Counted from the stretch's first letter, positions 4,848 to 12,392 are shown. The stretch is DNA of 12,485 nucleotides from Moraxella bovis (GCF_002014975.1 NZ_MUXV01000037.1:1-12485); one strand, 5' to 3'. The notes: generated from the letters alone by a model not told the origin. Program-made: numbers and translations.

Positions 4848-6173
4848 CTACATCCAGTCCCTATCTGCCACTTCTTCTACATTCTCAGGCAGACGAGTTA
4901 CCAGCACTTGGTCAATCTTGTAATGGTCAATGTCCACCACTTCAAATTTTAGATTTTCATGCACGACAAAATCGGCAGGACGTGGGATTTTTCGCAAGCG
5001 ATACATGATAAAGCCCGCCAACGTCTCATAATGATCCCAATCTTCAAACTCCACCACATCAAGGGCGTGCTTGACATCATCGATGGGCGTGCTACCGTCA
5101 ATGAGCCATGAATTTTCATCACGGCGGATAATCTGCTGTTCTTCCTCGATGGGCGACCCCCAGTCCCCCATGACCGTCATCATGATGTCGGACAATGTAA
5201 TGACCCCGACCACCCATGCATATTCGTTGATGACGACCGCAAATTTTTCTTTACTGGCACGAAATTTATCCAAAAGCTCAGACAAAGTGAGCGTATCAGG
5301 GATAATCAGCACGTTACGAATGGTACTCTCGTTAAGCTGTACAAAAGATTGGTTGTTGAGTAGCCTTACCAAAATGTCTTTGGTGTCCACATAGCCGATG
5401 ACTTGGTCAATGGTCTCATTGCACACCAAAAATTTGGAATACGGAAACTCAGCTATCTTTTGTCGCATGGACTCTTCGGACTCACCCAGCGTAAAATACA
5501 CCACATCTTCACGCACGGTCATCGATGACGGTACGGTACGCTCTTCTAGCTCAAAGACATTTTCAATAAAATGCTGTTCTTGCTGTAACACCACGCCTGC
5601 CTCCGCCCCTGCATCCATAATGGCAGAGACGTCATCAAAGGTAATGCTCTCTTCTCGCACGGTGTTGATTTTGAACAGGCGAAACGTGGCGTTGGCAATG
5701 CCATTGATAATCCACACAAGCGGTTTGACCACCTTGATGACCACGAGCATGGGATTGATGACTGCTAGGGCGACCTTTTCGGGGTTTATCATGGCAATGC
5801 GTTTGGGAATCAAATCAGCATATAGGATAAAGATGAGCGTTACCACCGCAAAACTCGTAAAAAACGCAATACTCTCTGTCCACTGCCCTTGATAAAACTG
5901 TCCGATAAACTGGGCAAAATAAGGACGAAGCGCCCCTTCACCCACCGAACCACCAAGGATAGCGACTGCGTTTAGGCCTATTTGGCTGGTGGCAAAGAAG
6001 TCCGCCGAATTTTCTTGCAAGTGCATGATTTTATCAGCACGATTATCGCCTCCTTCGGAGATGAGTTTTAGTTTCAATTTTCTTGCCCCTGCTAAGGCAA
6101 TCTCAGAAATTGAAAAAAAACTTGATACTAATATCAATATGGCGATTAAAAATAAATGTTGTAATAAATCCAT
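4848..6173 (-). CDS. paeA: PaeA/YtfL-like CNNM membrane protein with CBS and CorC/HlyC domains
   Basis: The 441-residue protein carries a CNNM/DUF21 membrane domain (about 1-195, with hydrophobic segments near 5-25, 60-80, 103-123 and 137-160), a tandem CBS pair (about 215-338) and a C-terminal CorC/HlyC domain (about 347-427). It resembles E. coli/Salmonella YtfL along its full length, for example FFSISEIALA, IGLNAVAILGG, VFELEERTVPSSMT, SKFLVCNE, IPDTLTLSE and DENSWLIDG. YtfL was renamed PaeA for a role in exporting cadaverine and putrescine; annotation pipelines usually say hemolysin family protein, which is misleading. I start it at the ATG at 6173 and not the TTG at 6185, because TGAGC lies just before the ATG, the TTG has no ribosome site, and the homologue begins at the same place. 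It ends at an intrinsic terminator. The exact substrate here is inferred. Confidence 0.88.
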   Translation of the reverse strand: MDLLQHLFLIAILILVSSFFSISEIALAGARKLKLKLISEGGDNRADKIMHLQENSADFFATSQIGLNAVAILGGSVGEGALRPYFAQFIGQFYQGQWTESIAFFTSFAVVTLIFILYADLIPKRIAMINPEKVALAVINPMLVVIKVVKPLVWIINGIANATFRLFKINTVREESITFDDVSAIMDAGAEAGVVLQQEQHFIENVFELEERTVPSSMTVREDVVYFTLGESEESMRQKIAEFPYSKFLVCNETIDQVIGYVDTKDILVRLLNNQSFVQLNESTIRNVLIIPDTLTLSELLDKFRASKEKFAVVINEYAWVVGVITLSDIMMTVMGDWGSPIEEEQQIIRRDENSWLIDGSTPIDDVKHALDVVEFEDWDHYETLAGFIMYRLRKIPRPADFVVHENLKFEVVDIDHYKIDQVLVTRLPENVEEVADRDWM

Positions 6174-6254
6174 GTGAATGCTCAAAATGTTTTAATGTTT
6201 TGTAGTAGTTTATCAATTTTCGTTTAAATTTCAAGTACAAAGACGTACGCCCAC

Positions 6255-6276
6255 AAAAAAGGGCGAACACTCGCCC
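6255..6276 (-). terminator. Intrinsic terminator after yciK
   Basis: On the minus strand GGGCGA (6276-6271), a 4-nt loop and TCGCCC (6266-6261) are followed by TTTTTT (6260-6255). It sits 6 bp after the yciK stop and separates it from paeA. Confidence 0.92.
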
Positions 6277-6282
6277 CTGATG

Positions 6283-7041
6283 TTATTTGGGTTGGCAATG
6301 TATCACTTGCCCTTTTACCCCGCTTGCCATGTCGGTCATGAGATACACATAGGCAGGCATGATGTCTTCGGGCGTTTTTAGGGTCAAAGGATTCTCCCCT
6401 GGAAAGGCGTGGGCTCTCATGTTGGTGCGAGTCGCCCCTGGATTGATACAGTTAAACCGCAAGGCGGTGTGGTTTTTGGTCTCTTCGGTAAAAATGGTAC
6501 TCATGCCTTCTATCATCTGCTTAGATAAGGCATACGCCCCCCAAAAGGGTCGCACTTTTGCCACGCCAGAGCTTGTGAACACCACCGAGCCACTGGGGGC
6601 AGAGACAAGTAGCGGAAATAGGGCTTGGGTAAGCATAAACACGGCTGTGGCATTGACGTGCATGACCTGCTCAAAGGTAATAGGGTCGTACATTTCAAGT
6701 GGGGTCAATGCCCCAAGCACACCTGCATTATGTAGCACGCCGTCAAGCCTGCCAAACTCTTTTTGAATTAGGGTTGCAAGCTCATTCATCTGGGCAAAGC
6801 TCGCCTTTTCTAAATCCATGGGCAAAATGGCAGGCATGGCAAGCCCCAAACTCTCTATCTCATCATAGACCGCTTCTAGTTTGGACTCTGTTTTGCCAAG
6901 CAGGAGTACAGTCGCCCCACATTTGGCATAGGTTAGGCTTGCCACTTTGCCAATGCCGTCCCCTGCCCCTGTTACTAGAATAATCTTGTCGGATAGGCTG
7001 TCGGCGGTCGGGGTATAGTTTAAAATGTCTTGTGTCGTCAT
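6283..7041 (-). CDS. yciK: YciK-like short-chain dehydrogenase/reductase
   Basis: The 252-residue protein is a classical SDR with a Rossmann fold. It shows the nucleotide-binding TGAGDGIG (residues 24-31), NAG (105-107), catalytic Ser (TSS, 156-158), Tyr170 and Lys174 (YALSK), and the PGATRT turn (201-206). Several blocks match E. coli YciK as I recall it (LDGVLHNAG, FMLTQALFPLL, NCINPGATRT, AFPGENP, LKTPEDIMP). The physiological substrate of YciK is not established. Basic residues after the third strand (GKTESK) suggest NADP(H) preference, an inference. The gene lies downstream of ubiG and mupP, an order conserved in Pseudomonas, but here a 277-bp repeat-bearing spacer precedes it, so it probably has its own promoter. 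It ends at a strong terminator. Confidence 0.9.
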   Translation of the reverse strand: MTTQDILNYTPTADSLSDKIILVTGAGDGIGKVASLTYAKCGATVLLLGKTESKLEAVYDEIESLGLAMPAILPMDLEKASFAQMNELATLIQKEFGRLDGVLHNAGVLGALTPLEMYDPITFEQVMHVNATAVFMLTQALFPLLVSAPSGSVVFTSSGVAKVRPFWGAYALSKQMIEGMSTIFTEETKNHTALRFNCINPGATRTNMRAHAFPGENPLTLKTPEDIMPAYVYLMTDMASGVKGQVIHCQPK

Positions 7042-7068
7042 GGTTGGGTGCTGATTTTTTTATTAAGT

Positions 7069-7289
7069 AAAAATTAAAATATGGTTAAATTTAAATAATT
7101 TTATACTTGCTTAACTTCAAAATATACCACCGTAGGAGTGTACTAGTTTTACCAACGGGCGTGGAAAGCCCACCCCTACAAGCCTGTGGCAAATATTAAG
7201 TTCATTAAATACATTTCTTATTTAAAAGGTGTGTGGCACGCATATTTTATCAATGAAAAATTAAAAGCGGTTAAATTTAAATCATTTTA
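7069..7289. repeat. AT-rich direct repeats flanking the spacer element
   Basis: Two similar stretches, 7069-7103 and 7256-7289, share AAAAATTAAAA, then 2-3 variable bases, then GGTTAAATTTAAAT, one variable base and ATTTTA. They lie about 187 bp apart on either side of the dispersed repeat at 7111-7181. They may be a local duplication or remnants of an insertion. AT-richness makes chance similarity possible, but the length argues against it. Confidence 0.5.
7111..7181. repeat. Dispersed intergenic repeat, copy A
   Basis: A 21-bp block at 7111-7131 (starting TTAACTTCAAAATA) and a 24-bp block at 7158-7181 (starting GGCGTGGAAAGC) match copy B at 9732-9780 at 20 of 21 and about 20 of 24 positions. 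Copy A has 26 bp between the blocks; copy B has 4. Imperfect inverted repeats GTAGGAGTG (7132-7140) and CACCCCTAC (7171-7179) could fold it into a hairpin. This looks like a non-coding, MITE- or REP-like element. Confidence 0.65.
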
Positions 7290-7317
7290 AAATTGGCATT
7301 GTCAAATTGGCAACGGC

Positions 7318-8007
7318 TTAAACCAACCCCAACCCCAACCGCCTCAATTCATCAGGCGTATCCACCACCTTATCCGCCCCCCACTCATGGGGATTTTCAT
7401 CAGGGACAATATAGCCAAACCCCACCGCCACCGTCATCATGCCAGATGCTCGCCCTGCCTGTATGTCTCTGATGTGGTCGCCCACATAAATGCAATTTTT
7501 GGGGTCTATGTTTAGCTTTTTGCACGCCAAAAACATCGGCTCTGGGTCGGGTTTGGTGTTTGCCACATCATCAGGGCAAACAAGCACCGCACAGCGTTTG
7601 GCTAGGTCTAATTTATCCAGAAGCTGTTCTGCTAAATATCTAGGTTTGTTGGTAACAATGCCCCACGCCACGCCTTTATTTTCTAAGGTGTCAAGTAGAC
7701 TGTCCAAGCCGTCAAACAGTCGGCTATCCACACAAATGTCCTGCTCGTACAAATCCAAAAACTCTTGACGATAGGCAAGCATTCGCTCGTCCGTGTCCGC
7801 CACGTTCATGAGCTCATCGCCAAACATCAAACGCACCATTGCCCTAGCCCCTGCCGAGACCTGCTCACGAATGGCGGTATCAGTGGGGCAAGGGTGATTG
7901 TGCTTGGCACACATGAGCTTGATGATACGGATAAAATCAGGGGCGGTGTCGATGAGCGTGCCGTCTAAGTCAAATAAAACCGCATTTAGCTTTGTTGTGC
8001 TTGTCAT
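7318..8007 (-). CDS. mupP: MupP, N-acetylmuramic acid 6-phosphate phosphatase (HAD family)
   Basis: The 229-residue protein has all four HAD motifs: FDLDGT (Asp13 and Asp15), VTN (Thr119), Lys152 in KPDPEP, and GD (176-177) with Asp181. It is usually labelled phosphoglycolate phosphatase (gph). However, SAGARAMV (51-58), CPDDVANTKPDPEP and GYIVPDENPHEWGAD match Pseudomonas MupP as I recall it, and so does its place directly after ubiG and before yciK. MupP removes the 6-phosphate from MurNAc-6P in the AmgK/MurU cell-wall recycling route, which feeds UDP-MurNAc synthesis and lowers fosfomycin sensitivity. I start it at the ATG at 8007, 1 nt after the ubiG stop; the TTG at 8043 would lie inside ubiG and add 12 residues before the HAD fold. 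Cotranscription and translational coupling with ubiG are likely. Confidence 0.83.
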   Translation of the reverse strand: MTSTTKLNAVLFDLDGTLIDTAPDFIRIIKLMCAKHNHPCPTDTAIREQVSAGARAMVRLMFGDELMNVADTDERMLAYRQEFLDLYEQDICVDSRLFDGLDSLLDTLENKGVAWGIVTNKPRYLAEQLLDKLDLAKRCAVLVCPDDVANTKPDPEPMFLACKKLNIDPKNCIYVGDHIRDIQAGRASGMMTVAVGFGYIVPDENPHEWGADKVVDTPDELRRLGLGLV

Positions 8008-8008
8008 G

Positions 8009-8767
8009 TCAGCCCACCGCCTTTGGGCTTTGACCCTTGACAAACGACATCATGTAGTTTACGTCCACATTACTGTCGGAGAGCCAAAACCGCTTGTTTA
8101 AGGGGTTGTAGTGTAGCCCTGTCATGTTATCACGGGCAAATCCTGCCCTGATAGCCATGTCATCAAGCTCGGCAGGCGTGATGAATTTGTTAAAATCGTG
8201 CGTGCCTTTATCCACAAGGCGTAGCACATACTCCGCCCCCACAATGGCAAATAGGTAGGATTTGGGGTTACGGTTAATCGTGGACGTTACAAACACGCCA
8301 TTGGGCTTTAATAAGGCAAAGCACGCACGCACAATCGCAGACGGGTCAGGGACGTGTTCTAACATCTCCATGCACGTTACGACGTCATACATCCCCGCCT
8401 GCTCGCTAGCAAGCTCTTCTATCGCCACACAGCGAAAGGCGAGCGTGTCGGTCATGCCTGTCCGCTCGGCATGAATCTGCCCTGCTTGCAGGTTTTGCTC
8501 CCCCAAATCCACACCCAGCACGTCCGCCCCACGCACCGCCATAGAATGCGACAAAATACCGCCACCACAGCCCACGTCCAGCACCTTTTTGCCGTTTAAT
8601 CTTGAGCCAAAAAAGGCGCACGTTTGGTCTTCTATCCAGTCAAGGCGTAAGGGGTTAATGTCGTGCAAGGACTTAAACGCCCCTTGTCTGTCCCACCATT
8701 CATCGGCAAGGCGGGTGAATTTGCCAATTTCATCAAAGTCGGCATTGTGGGCGGTGTGTGCGGTCAT
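8009..8767 (-). CDS. ubiG: UbiG, ubiquinone biosynthesis O-methyltransferase
   Basis: The 252-residue SAM-dependent methyltransferase performs both O-methylations of ubiquinone biosynthesis, at the hydroxyphenol and demethylubiquinone steps. It shows the N-terminal WWDRQGAFKSLHDINPLRLDWI (from residue 24), SAM motif I VLDVGCGGG (62-70), the acidic residue in LGVDLGE (84-90), CMEMLEHVPDP (132-142), STINRNPKSY (162-171) and GTHDFNKFITPAEL (188-201), all characteristic of UbiG. Length is close to the 240 residues of the E. coli enzyme. The ATG at 8767 has a weak GGGA upstream. It is the first gene of a minus-strand cluster, with mupP beginning 1 nt after its stop. Confidence 0.96.
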   Translation of the reverse strand: MTAHTAHNADFDEIGKFTRLADEWWDRQGAFKSLHDINPLRLDWIEDQTCAFFGSRLNGKKVLDVGCGGGILSHSMAVRGADVLGVDLGEQNLQAGQIHAERTGMTDTLAFRCVAIEELASEQAGMYDVVTCMEMLEHVPDPSAIVRACFALLKPNGVFVTSTINRNPKSYLFAIVGAEYVLRLVDKGTHDFNKFITPAELDDMAIRAGFARDNMTGLHYNPLNKRFWLSDSNVDVNYMMSFVKGQSPKAVG

Positions 8768-9049
8768 GAGCTATCCCAAGTGATAAATTGGCTTATCTTA
8801 CCATTTTTAGCGATTTTTAACCACTTTTTCCCTTGCTTTTCATACAGATTTTGGCAAATTTTGTGTTGTTCATTTAAAAATGCTTAAATTTTAGGCATAT
8901 TTCATAAAAATTTACATAATACAACGTTTGATTAAGAATTCTATTACCCAATTTTGGCAAAAATAAGTTAAACTATGCGATATTTTTATTTACCCATATT
9001 TGGTTTTACCAAAACGATTTGTTGGCACTGTGCCAATCTAGGATTTTTT

Positions 9050-9667
9050 ATGAAAAACACCCTTAAATTCACCGCCCTTGCGTTAGCGGTTGGTCTATCT
9101 GGCATGGCTCATGCCAATTTTGTTGAAGGTCAAGACTACAAAGTCCTGCCCAATCCTGAGAAAATCGCTGGCGATGTCATCGTGGTGCGTGAGTTCTTTT
9201 GGTATGGTTGTCCGCATTGTTACAGCTTAGAGCCACACATGCAAAAATGGGCAAAAACCCGTGCCAAAGACGTGGCGTTTTTCCGCACGCCTGCCGCCAT
9301 GAACCCTGTGTGGGAAGTGCCTGCCCGTGGTTTTTATGCCGCCCAAATTATGGGTTATGAAGAAAAAACCCACCAAGCCCTATTTGACGCGATTCACAAA
9401 GACGGCAAACGTGTGGACAGATCCAAAGAAACCCTTGCCGACTGGTATGCCACCCAAGGCGTGGACAAAACCAAGTTTAATACCACTTACGACTCATTTG
9501 CCGTTACCACCAAACTAGAACGCTCAAAAGCAGGGGCGAAAAACTATCAGCTCACTGGCGTGCCTGCCGTTGTCGTGCATGGTAAATATGTGGTTGCAGG
9601 CGATGATGCCAAAGTTACCCAAGTGGTTGATTTTCTTATCAATAAAGTGCGTGAAGAGAAAAAATAA
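9050..9667 (+). CDS. dsbA: DsbA, periplasmic thiol:disulfide oxidoreductase
   Basis: The 205-residue protein introduces disulfide bonds into exported proteins and is reoxidised by DsbB. A signal peptide (1-22, cut after AHA) is followed by a thioredoxin fold with the DsbA active site CPHC (Cys54-Cys57, in FFWYGCPHC), an inserted helical domain and the cis-proline loop GVPAVVV (Pro172). I use the ATG at 9050 because TAGGA lies 7 nt upstream and it gives a proper signal peptide. The longer frame from 8975 would add 25 residues (MRYFYLPIFGF...) with no use for export. The gene stands alone, with its own terminator. Its natural partners here would include the DsbC-like protein at 11388-12392. Confidence 0.95.
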   Translation: MKNTLKFTALALAVGLSGMAHANFVEGQDYKVLPNPEKIAGDVIVVREFFWYGCPHCYSLEPHMQKWAKTRAKDVAFFRTPAAMNPVWEVPARGFYAAQIMGYEEKTHQALFDAIHKDGKRVDRSKETLADWYATQGVDKTKFNTTYDSFAVTTKLERSKAGAKNYQLTGVPAVVVHGKYVVAGDDAKVTQVVDFLINKVREEKK

Positions 9668-9682
9668 TCAGCTTGCTCATAC

Positions 9683-9713
9683 AGTCCGTGCCATGATTGG
9701 TGCGGACTTTTTT
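9683..9713 (+). terminator. Intrinsic terminator after dsbA
   Basis: AGTCCGTGCCA (9683-9693) pairs with TGGTGCGGACT (9698-9708) over 11 bp, including two G-U pairs, around a TGAT loop. The T-run covers 9708-9713. It lies 15 bp past the dsbA stop. Confidence 0.93.
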
Positions 9714-9731
9714 ATGTCTTTTTATCATCGT

Positions 9732-9780
9732 TTAACTTCAAAATACACCACCAAAAGGCGTGGAAAGCACGCTCCCACAA
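9732..9780. repeat. Dispersed intergenic repeat, copy B
   Basis: This is the shorter copy of the element at 7111-7181. The first block (9732-9752) and second block (9757-9780) are separated by 4 bp. In this copy GCGTG (9758-9762), GAAAG and CACGC (9768-9772) form a small perfect hairpin, and in copy A the equivalent place has GGGC and GCCC. Keeping pairing while the bases change suggests the stem matters. It sits between the converging ends of dsbA and yigZ. Confidence 0.62.
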
Positions 9781-9832
9781 AGGTATTTTTCAATATTTAG
9801 CATTGGTGCAAATTGGGGTTAATTTACTATAA

Positions 9833-10429
9833 TTACTCCCCCCTTAACAGCTCGCCAAACACCCCCAAACTCTCTCCAAACTCGTCCACCTTTTCGTTGT
9901 CTAGCTCCACGCTCATCACGACATGGTGAGCATAGTCTACCCCTAAAATCTCGCCACCAGCCTGCCCGACCAGATAGCGGATTTGGGCTTCGTGGGCGAA
10001 GGTGGTGGCGACTTTGACCTGTGATTTTGGCACAAATGGCACAAGGATCATCTTATCTACCACCAGCTGCGTGGCGGTAGCGTAAGCTCGTGTCAGCCCA
10101 CCTGCCCCAAGTTTGATGCCACCAAAATACCGCACGACCACCACAAGCAAATCGCCAATTGCCTTGTGTTGCAACACATTTAAAATCGGTCTGCCTGCCG
10201 TGCCACCTGGTTCGCCGTCATCGTCAAAACCTGCGTGCGTGGTGTTGTGTGGGTCGCCGATAATATAACCATAACAAACATGGCGAGCATCTGGGTAGGT
10301 GGTTCGCAGTTGTTCCACGTGGAACATTAATTGTTCACGGCTATCAATCGGATAGGCAAAGGCAAGAAATTCGCTTTTTTTGATTTCATAAACCGCTTGG
10401 CAAGGGGCGGATAAGGTATGGTAGGTCAT
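9833..10429 (-). CDS. yigZ: YigZ/IMPACT-family protein
   Basis: This 198-residue protein has the IMPACT N-terminal domain (UPF0029, about residues 12-122) with the family signatures DDGEPGGTAGRP (70-81) and VRYFGGIKLGAGGLTRAY (99-116). A ferredoxin-like DUF1949 domain follows (about 135-198). Length and domain order match E. coli YigZ. The family is conserved from bacteria to eukaryotes; eukaryotic IMPACT modulates GCN2, while the bacterial role is not settled. The ATG at 10429 has no clear ribosome site. It converges on dsbA and diverges from rsuA, whose ATG is 79 bp away, so the two probably share a promoter region. Confidence 0.92.
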   Translation of the reverse strand: MTYHTLSAPCQAVYEIKKSEFLAFAYPIDSREQLMFHVEQLRTTYPDARHVCYGYIIGDPHNTTHAGFDDDGEPGGTAGRPILNVLQHKAIGDLLVVVVRYFGGIKLGAGGLTRAYATATQLVVDKMILVPFVPKSQVKVATTFAHEAQIRYLVGQAGGEILGVDYAHHVVMSVELDNEKVDEFGESLGVFGELLRGE

Positions 10430-10508
10430 GCGAAAATTTTTCTAAAAATGTATAAGTATGATACACTAAACACCGTTATTTTTAAACTAAAACACCTGAG
10501 ACCAAACA

Positions 10509-11210
10509 ATGAGGCTGGACAAATTTTTAAGTAAAGCCACTGAACTCTCCCGCAGTGAATGCAAAAAAATCCTGCACCGTGGCGAGATTACGGTAAACGA
10601 TAAAGTCATCAAAGACGGTAGCGTACATATCAATGCCGATGATGAAGTGCTGTGGGCGGGCGAGCCGTTGTCGGTGGCGGACGGTAGCCGTTATATTTTG
10701 CTCTATAAGCCAGACGGCTTTGAATGCACTCTAAAAGCCAAAGAATACCCCATTGTTACCGAGCTGATTGCCGTGCCAGAAGTGGCAAGTTTGCGGATTG
10801 CAGGACGGCTTGACGTGGACACCACAGGAGCGTTACTTCTATCCGATGACGGAGCGTGGCTACACCGAGTTACCAGTCCCAAGCGTCATCAGCCCAAACG
10901 CTATGAGATTACGCTTGCCGACCCGATGACCCCAGACGAGCAAGCCTATGCCATAAAACAAGTGGCAAACGGCATTTTGTTAGAAGGTGATACCGAAAAA
11001 ACTCGCCCTGCCGAGCTGTTATTTACAGATGAGACGCACGCCACGCTTATCTTGACCGAAGGTAAATATCATCAGGTCAAACGCATGATGGCGTATTTTG
11101 GCAATAAAGTCATCGAGCTACACCGAGCAAGCATTGGCACGATTACGCTAGATGGGCTTGAGATGGGCGAGAGTCGCTTTTTGAGTGATGATGAGATTGG
11201 GCAGTTTTGA
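10509..11210 (+). CDS. rsuA: RsuA, 16S rRNA pseudouridine(516) synthase
   Basis: The 233-residue protein has an N-terminal S4 RNA-binding domain (about 1-48, MRLDKFLSKATELSRSE) and a pseudouridine synthase domain. The catalytic Asp102 lies in GRLDVDTTGALLL. KRYEI and EGKYHQVKRMMAYFGNKV, which lead into the C-terminal LHRASIG, are typical of the RsuA/RluB/RluE/RluF group. Length (233 versus 231) and layout fit RsuA of E. coli, which makes pseudouridine at position 516 of 16S rRNA on early small-subunit particles. RluE lacks the S4 domain and RluB/RluF have longer ends, which favours RsuA. No strong ribosome site precedes the ATG. The gene appears monocistronic and ends at a terminator. Confidence 0.88.
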   Translation: MRLDKFLSKATELSRSECKKILHRGEITVNDKVIKDGSVHINADDEVLWAGEPLSVADGSRYILLYKPDGFECTLKAKEYPIVTELIAVPEVASLRIAGRLDVDTTGALLLSDDGAWLHRVTSPKRHQPKRYEITLADPMTPDEQAYAIKQVANGILLEGDTEKTRPAELLFTDETHATLILTEGKYHQVKRMMAYFGNKVIELHRASIGTITLDGLEMGESRFLSDDEIGQF

Positions 11211-11215
11211 TTAAT

Positions 11216-11266
11216 TTGGGCGGATTGGTGTGTTTATTTGAGCAATAAATCACCGCCCCAATTTTT
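11216..11266 (+). terminator. Intrinsic terminator after rsuA
   Basis: GGGCGG (11218-11223) pairs with CCGCCC (11253-11258), and an inner TTTATT/AATAAA stem (11233-11238 with 11244-11249) caps it. TTTTT follows at 11262-11266. The structure begins within 10 bp of the rsuA stop. Confidence 0.78.
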
Positions 11267-11354
11267 ATGGATTTTTGCCAATCATACTTTACTGCCCAAC
11301 CTTGTCAGATTGTGGGGAAGTTGTAAACGGCTCTCGCTCGCTTAGATTTTGGGG

Positions 11355-11360
11355 TATAAT
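11355..11360 (+). promoter_or_regulatory. Probable -10 box of the DsbC-like gene
   Basis: A perfect TATAAT lies 27 bp before the ATG at 11388. No good -35 hexamer stands 16-18 bp upstream, so an activator or a weak -35 must be assumed. The rsuA terminator just upstream means this gene needs its own promoter. Confidence 0.5.
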
Positions 11361-11387
11361 CTATGCCAAATCATTTTGGGATAAACC

Positions 11388-12392
11388 ATGAAAACATTTA
11401 GCACGTTACTTACCCTAAGCCTTGCCATCACAACTGCCACCATCAGTCTGCCAAGCACCGCCCAGACACCCACCCCCATTACCGCAAGTGACAACCAACT
11501 CATCAAACAAACCCTACGCCAAATCGGACTTGCCACACCCGTTCGCACCATCACCCCGACAGGCATTGGCGAGCTTTTGATGGTAACGCTGACCACGGGC
11601 GAGAGTCTGCTTATCACGCCTGACGCTCGCTATGTGATTAACGCCACCGCCGAACCGAACCCCAGCACCATTCACGCCATCGACCCTACCATCATGAGCG
11701 ATAAGCCCACAGGCACCCCGATAGACGAAGACCATAAAATCGCCCTGCTTGCCAACATGAACGCCCTGCCCCTAGTCACCCCTGACACCGTGTTTTTTCA
11801 CACGAGTATCAAGGGCTTGCTTTGGGCGGTTGCCCAAAATGGCACGCCATTTTTGGTCAGTGCAGACGCTCGTTATGTCATCGGGGGTGATGTCAGCGTG
11901 ATTGCCAACGGCAAACTTGGCGGACTTGACACCGCCTTTGAGACTGCCAAAAACCGCCACACGCTCGCCACCTTAGACCCTGCCAACCTGACCATCTATC
12001 CTGCCAAAGACGAGCGAGCGGTCGTCTATGTCGCCACCGACATCAACTGCCCCTACTGCAAGATACTTCACAAAAACATTCCCAATCTTACCGCCAAAGG
12101 CATTACCGTCAAGGTCATCGGCTATCCTGTCTATGATGAGTCGCCTAAGCCCATGCGACAAATCTGGTGCGAGCGTGATAACGCCAAGCGCGCCAAGCTC
12201 CTAGACCTTGCCATGAAAGGGGTCAAGGCAGGCAACCAATGCGGTAATGACGACAACCATCTGTCATCCAACATCGCCAAAGTCCGCCCCCTTGCCATCA
12301 TCGCCACCCCTGCCGTCTATGGTGAAAATGGCGAGTTGTTTGAAGGCAACGTGGCAAATGATGAATTGGTCAAGTTTTTGACAGCAAAGTAG
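11388..12392 (+). CDS. dsbC: DsbC-like periplasmic disulfide isomerase with duplicated N-terminal domain
   Basis: This 334-residue protein has a signal peptide (1-25, cut after STA) and a C-terminal thioredoxin fold of the DsbC/DsbG type: active site CPYC (Cys221-Cys224, in DINCPYCKILH), a second cysteine pair (Cys261 in IWCERD, Cys285) matching the structural disulfide of DsbC, and the cis-proline loop ATPAV (Pro308). DsbC dimers reshuffle wrong disulfides and are kept reduced by DsbD. E. coli DsbC is 236 residues; the extra 100 come from two N-terminal DsbC_N-like modules, about 37-85 and 118-167, each ending in DARYVI. The active-site dipeptide PY differs from GY of E. coli DsbC. A GGGA ribosome site (11378-11381) precedes the ATG. 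The family call is firm; whether it forms dimers like DsbC is unknown. Confidence 0.85.
   Translation: MKTFSTLLTLSLAITTATISLPSTAQTPTPITASDNQLIKQTLRQIGLATPVRTITPTGIGELLMVTLTTGESLLITPDARYVINATAEPNPSTIHAIDPTIMSDKPTGTPIDEDHKIALLANMNALPLVTPDTVFFHTSIKGLLWAVAQNGTPFLVSADARYVIGGDVSVIANGKLGGLDTAFETAKNRHTLATLDPANLTIYPAKDERAVVYVATDINCPYCKILHKNIPNLTAKGITVKVIGYPVYDESPKPMRQIWCERDNAKRAKLLDLAMKGVKAGNQCGNDDNHLSSNIAKVRPLAIIATPAVYGENGELFEGNVANDELVKFLTAK

Larger units (their letters stand above)
7042..7317. other. 277-bp AT-rich spacer with repeats between mupP and yciK
   Basis: No credible gene was found on either strand. The spacer contains a dispersed element (7111-7181) that recurs after dsbA, and it is bracketed by two copies of an AT-rich word. 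On the minus strand a TATAAAAT box about 60 bp before the yciK ATG (rc of 7098-7105) could be a -10 element, but no good -35 accompanies it. Confidence 0.5.

Noticed and set aside
5071..5394. 107-codon + strand reading frame opposite paeA
   Set aside because: It is antisense to the CBS domains of paeA, with low-complexity Ser/Met composition and no ribosome site.
5398..5892. 164-codon + strand reading frame opposite paeA
   Set aside because: It lies wholly antisense to a strongly conserved gene, has no ribosome site or recognisable protein features, and is rich in Ser/Met/Thr as expected from reading the other strand.
6359..6766. 135-codon + strand reading frame opposite yciK
   Set aside because: It is antisense to the SDR gene, whose catalytic motifs are all intact, and shows no domain features.
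8008..8043. TTG start of mupP inside ubiG
   Set aside because: It adds 12 residues with no family counterpart. The ATG at 8007, 1 nt after the ubiG stop, is the normal coupled start.
8975..9049. Longer N-terminus for dsbA starting at 8975
   Set aside because: It would place 25 residues before an ideal signal peptide. The ATG at 9050 has a good ribosome site.
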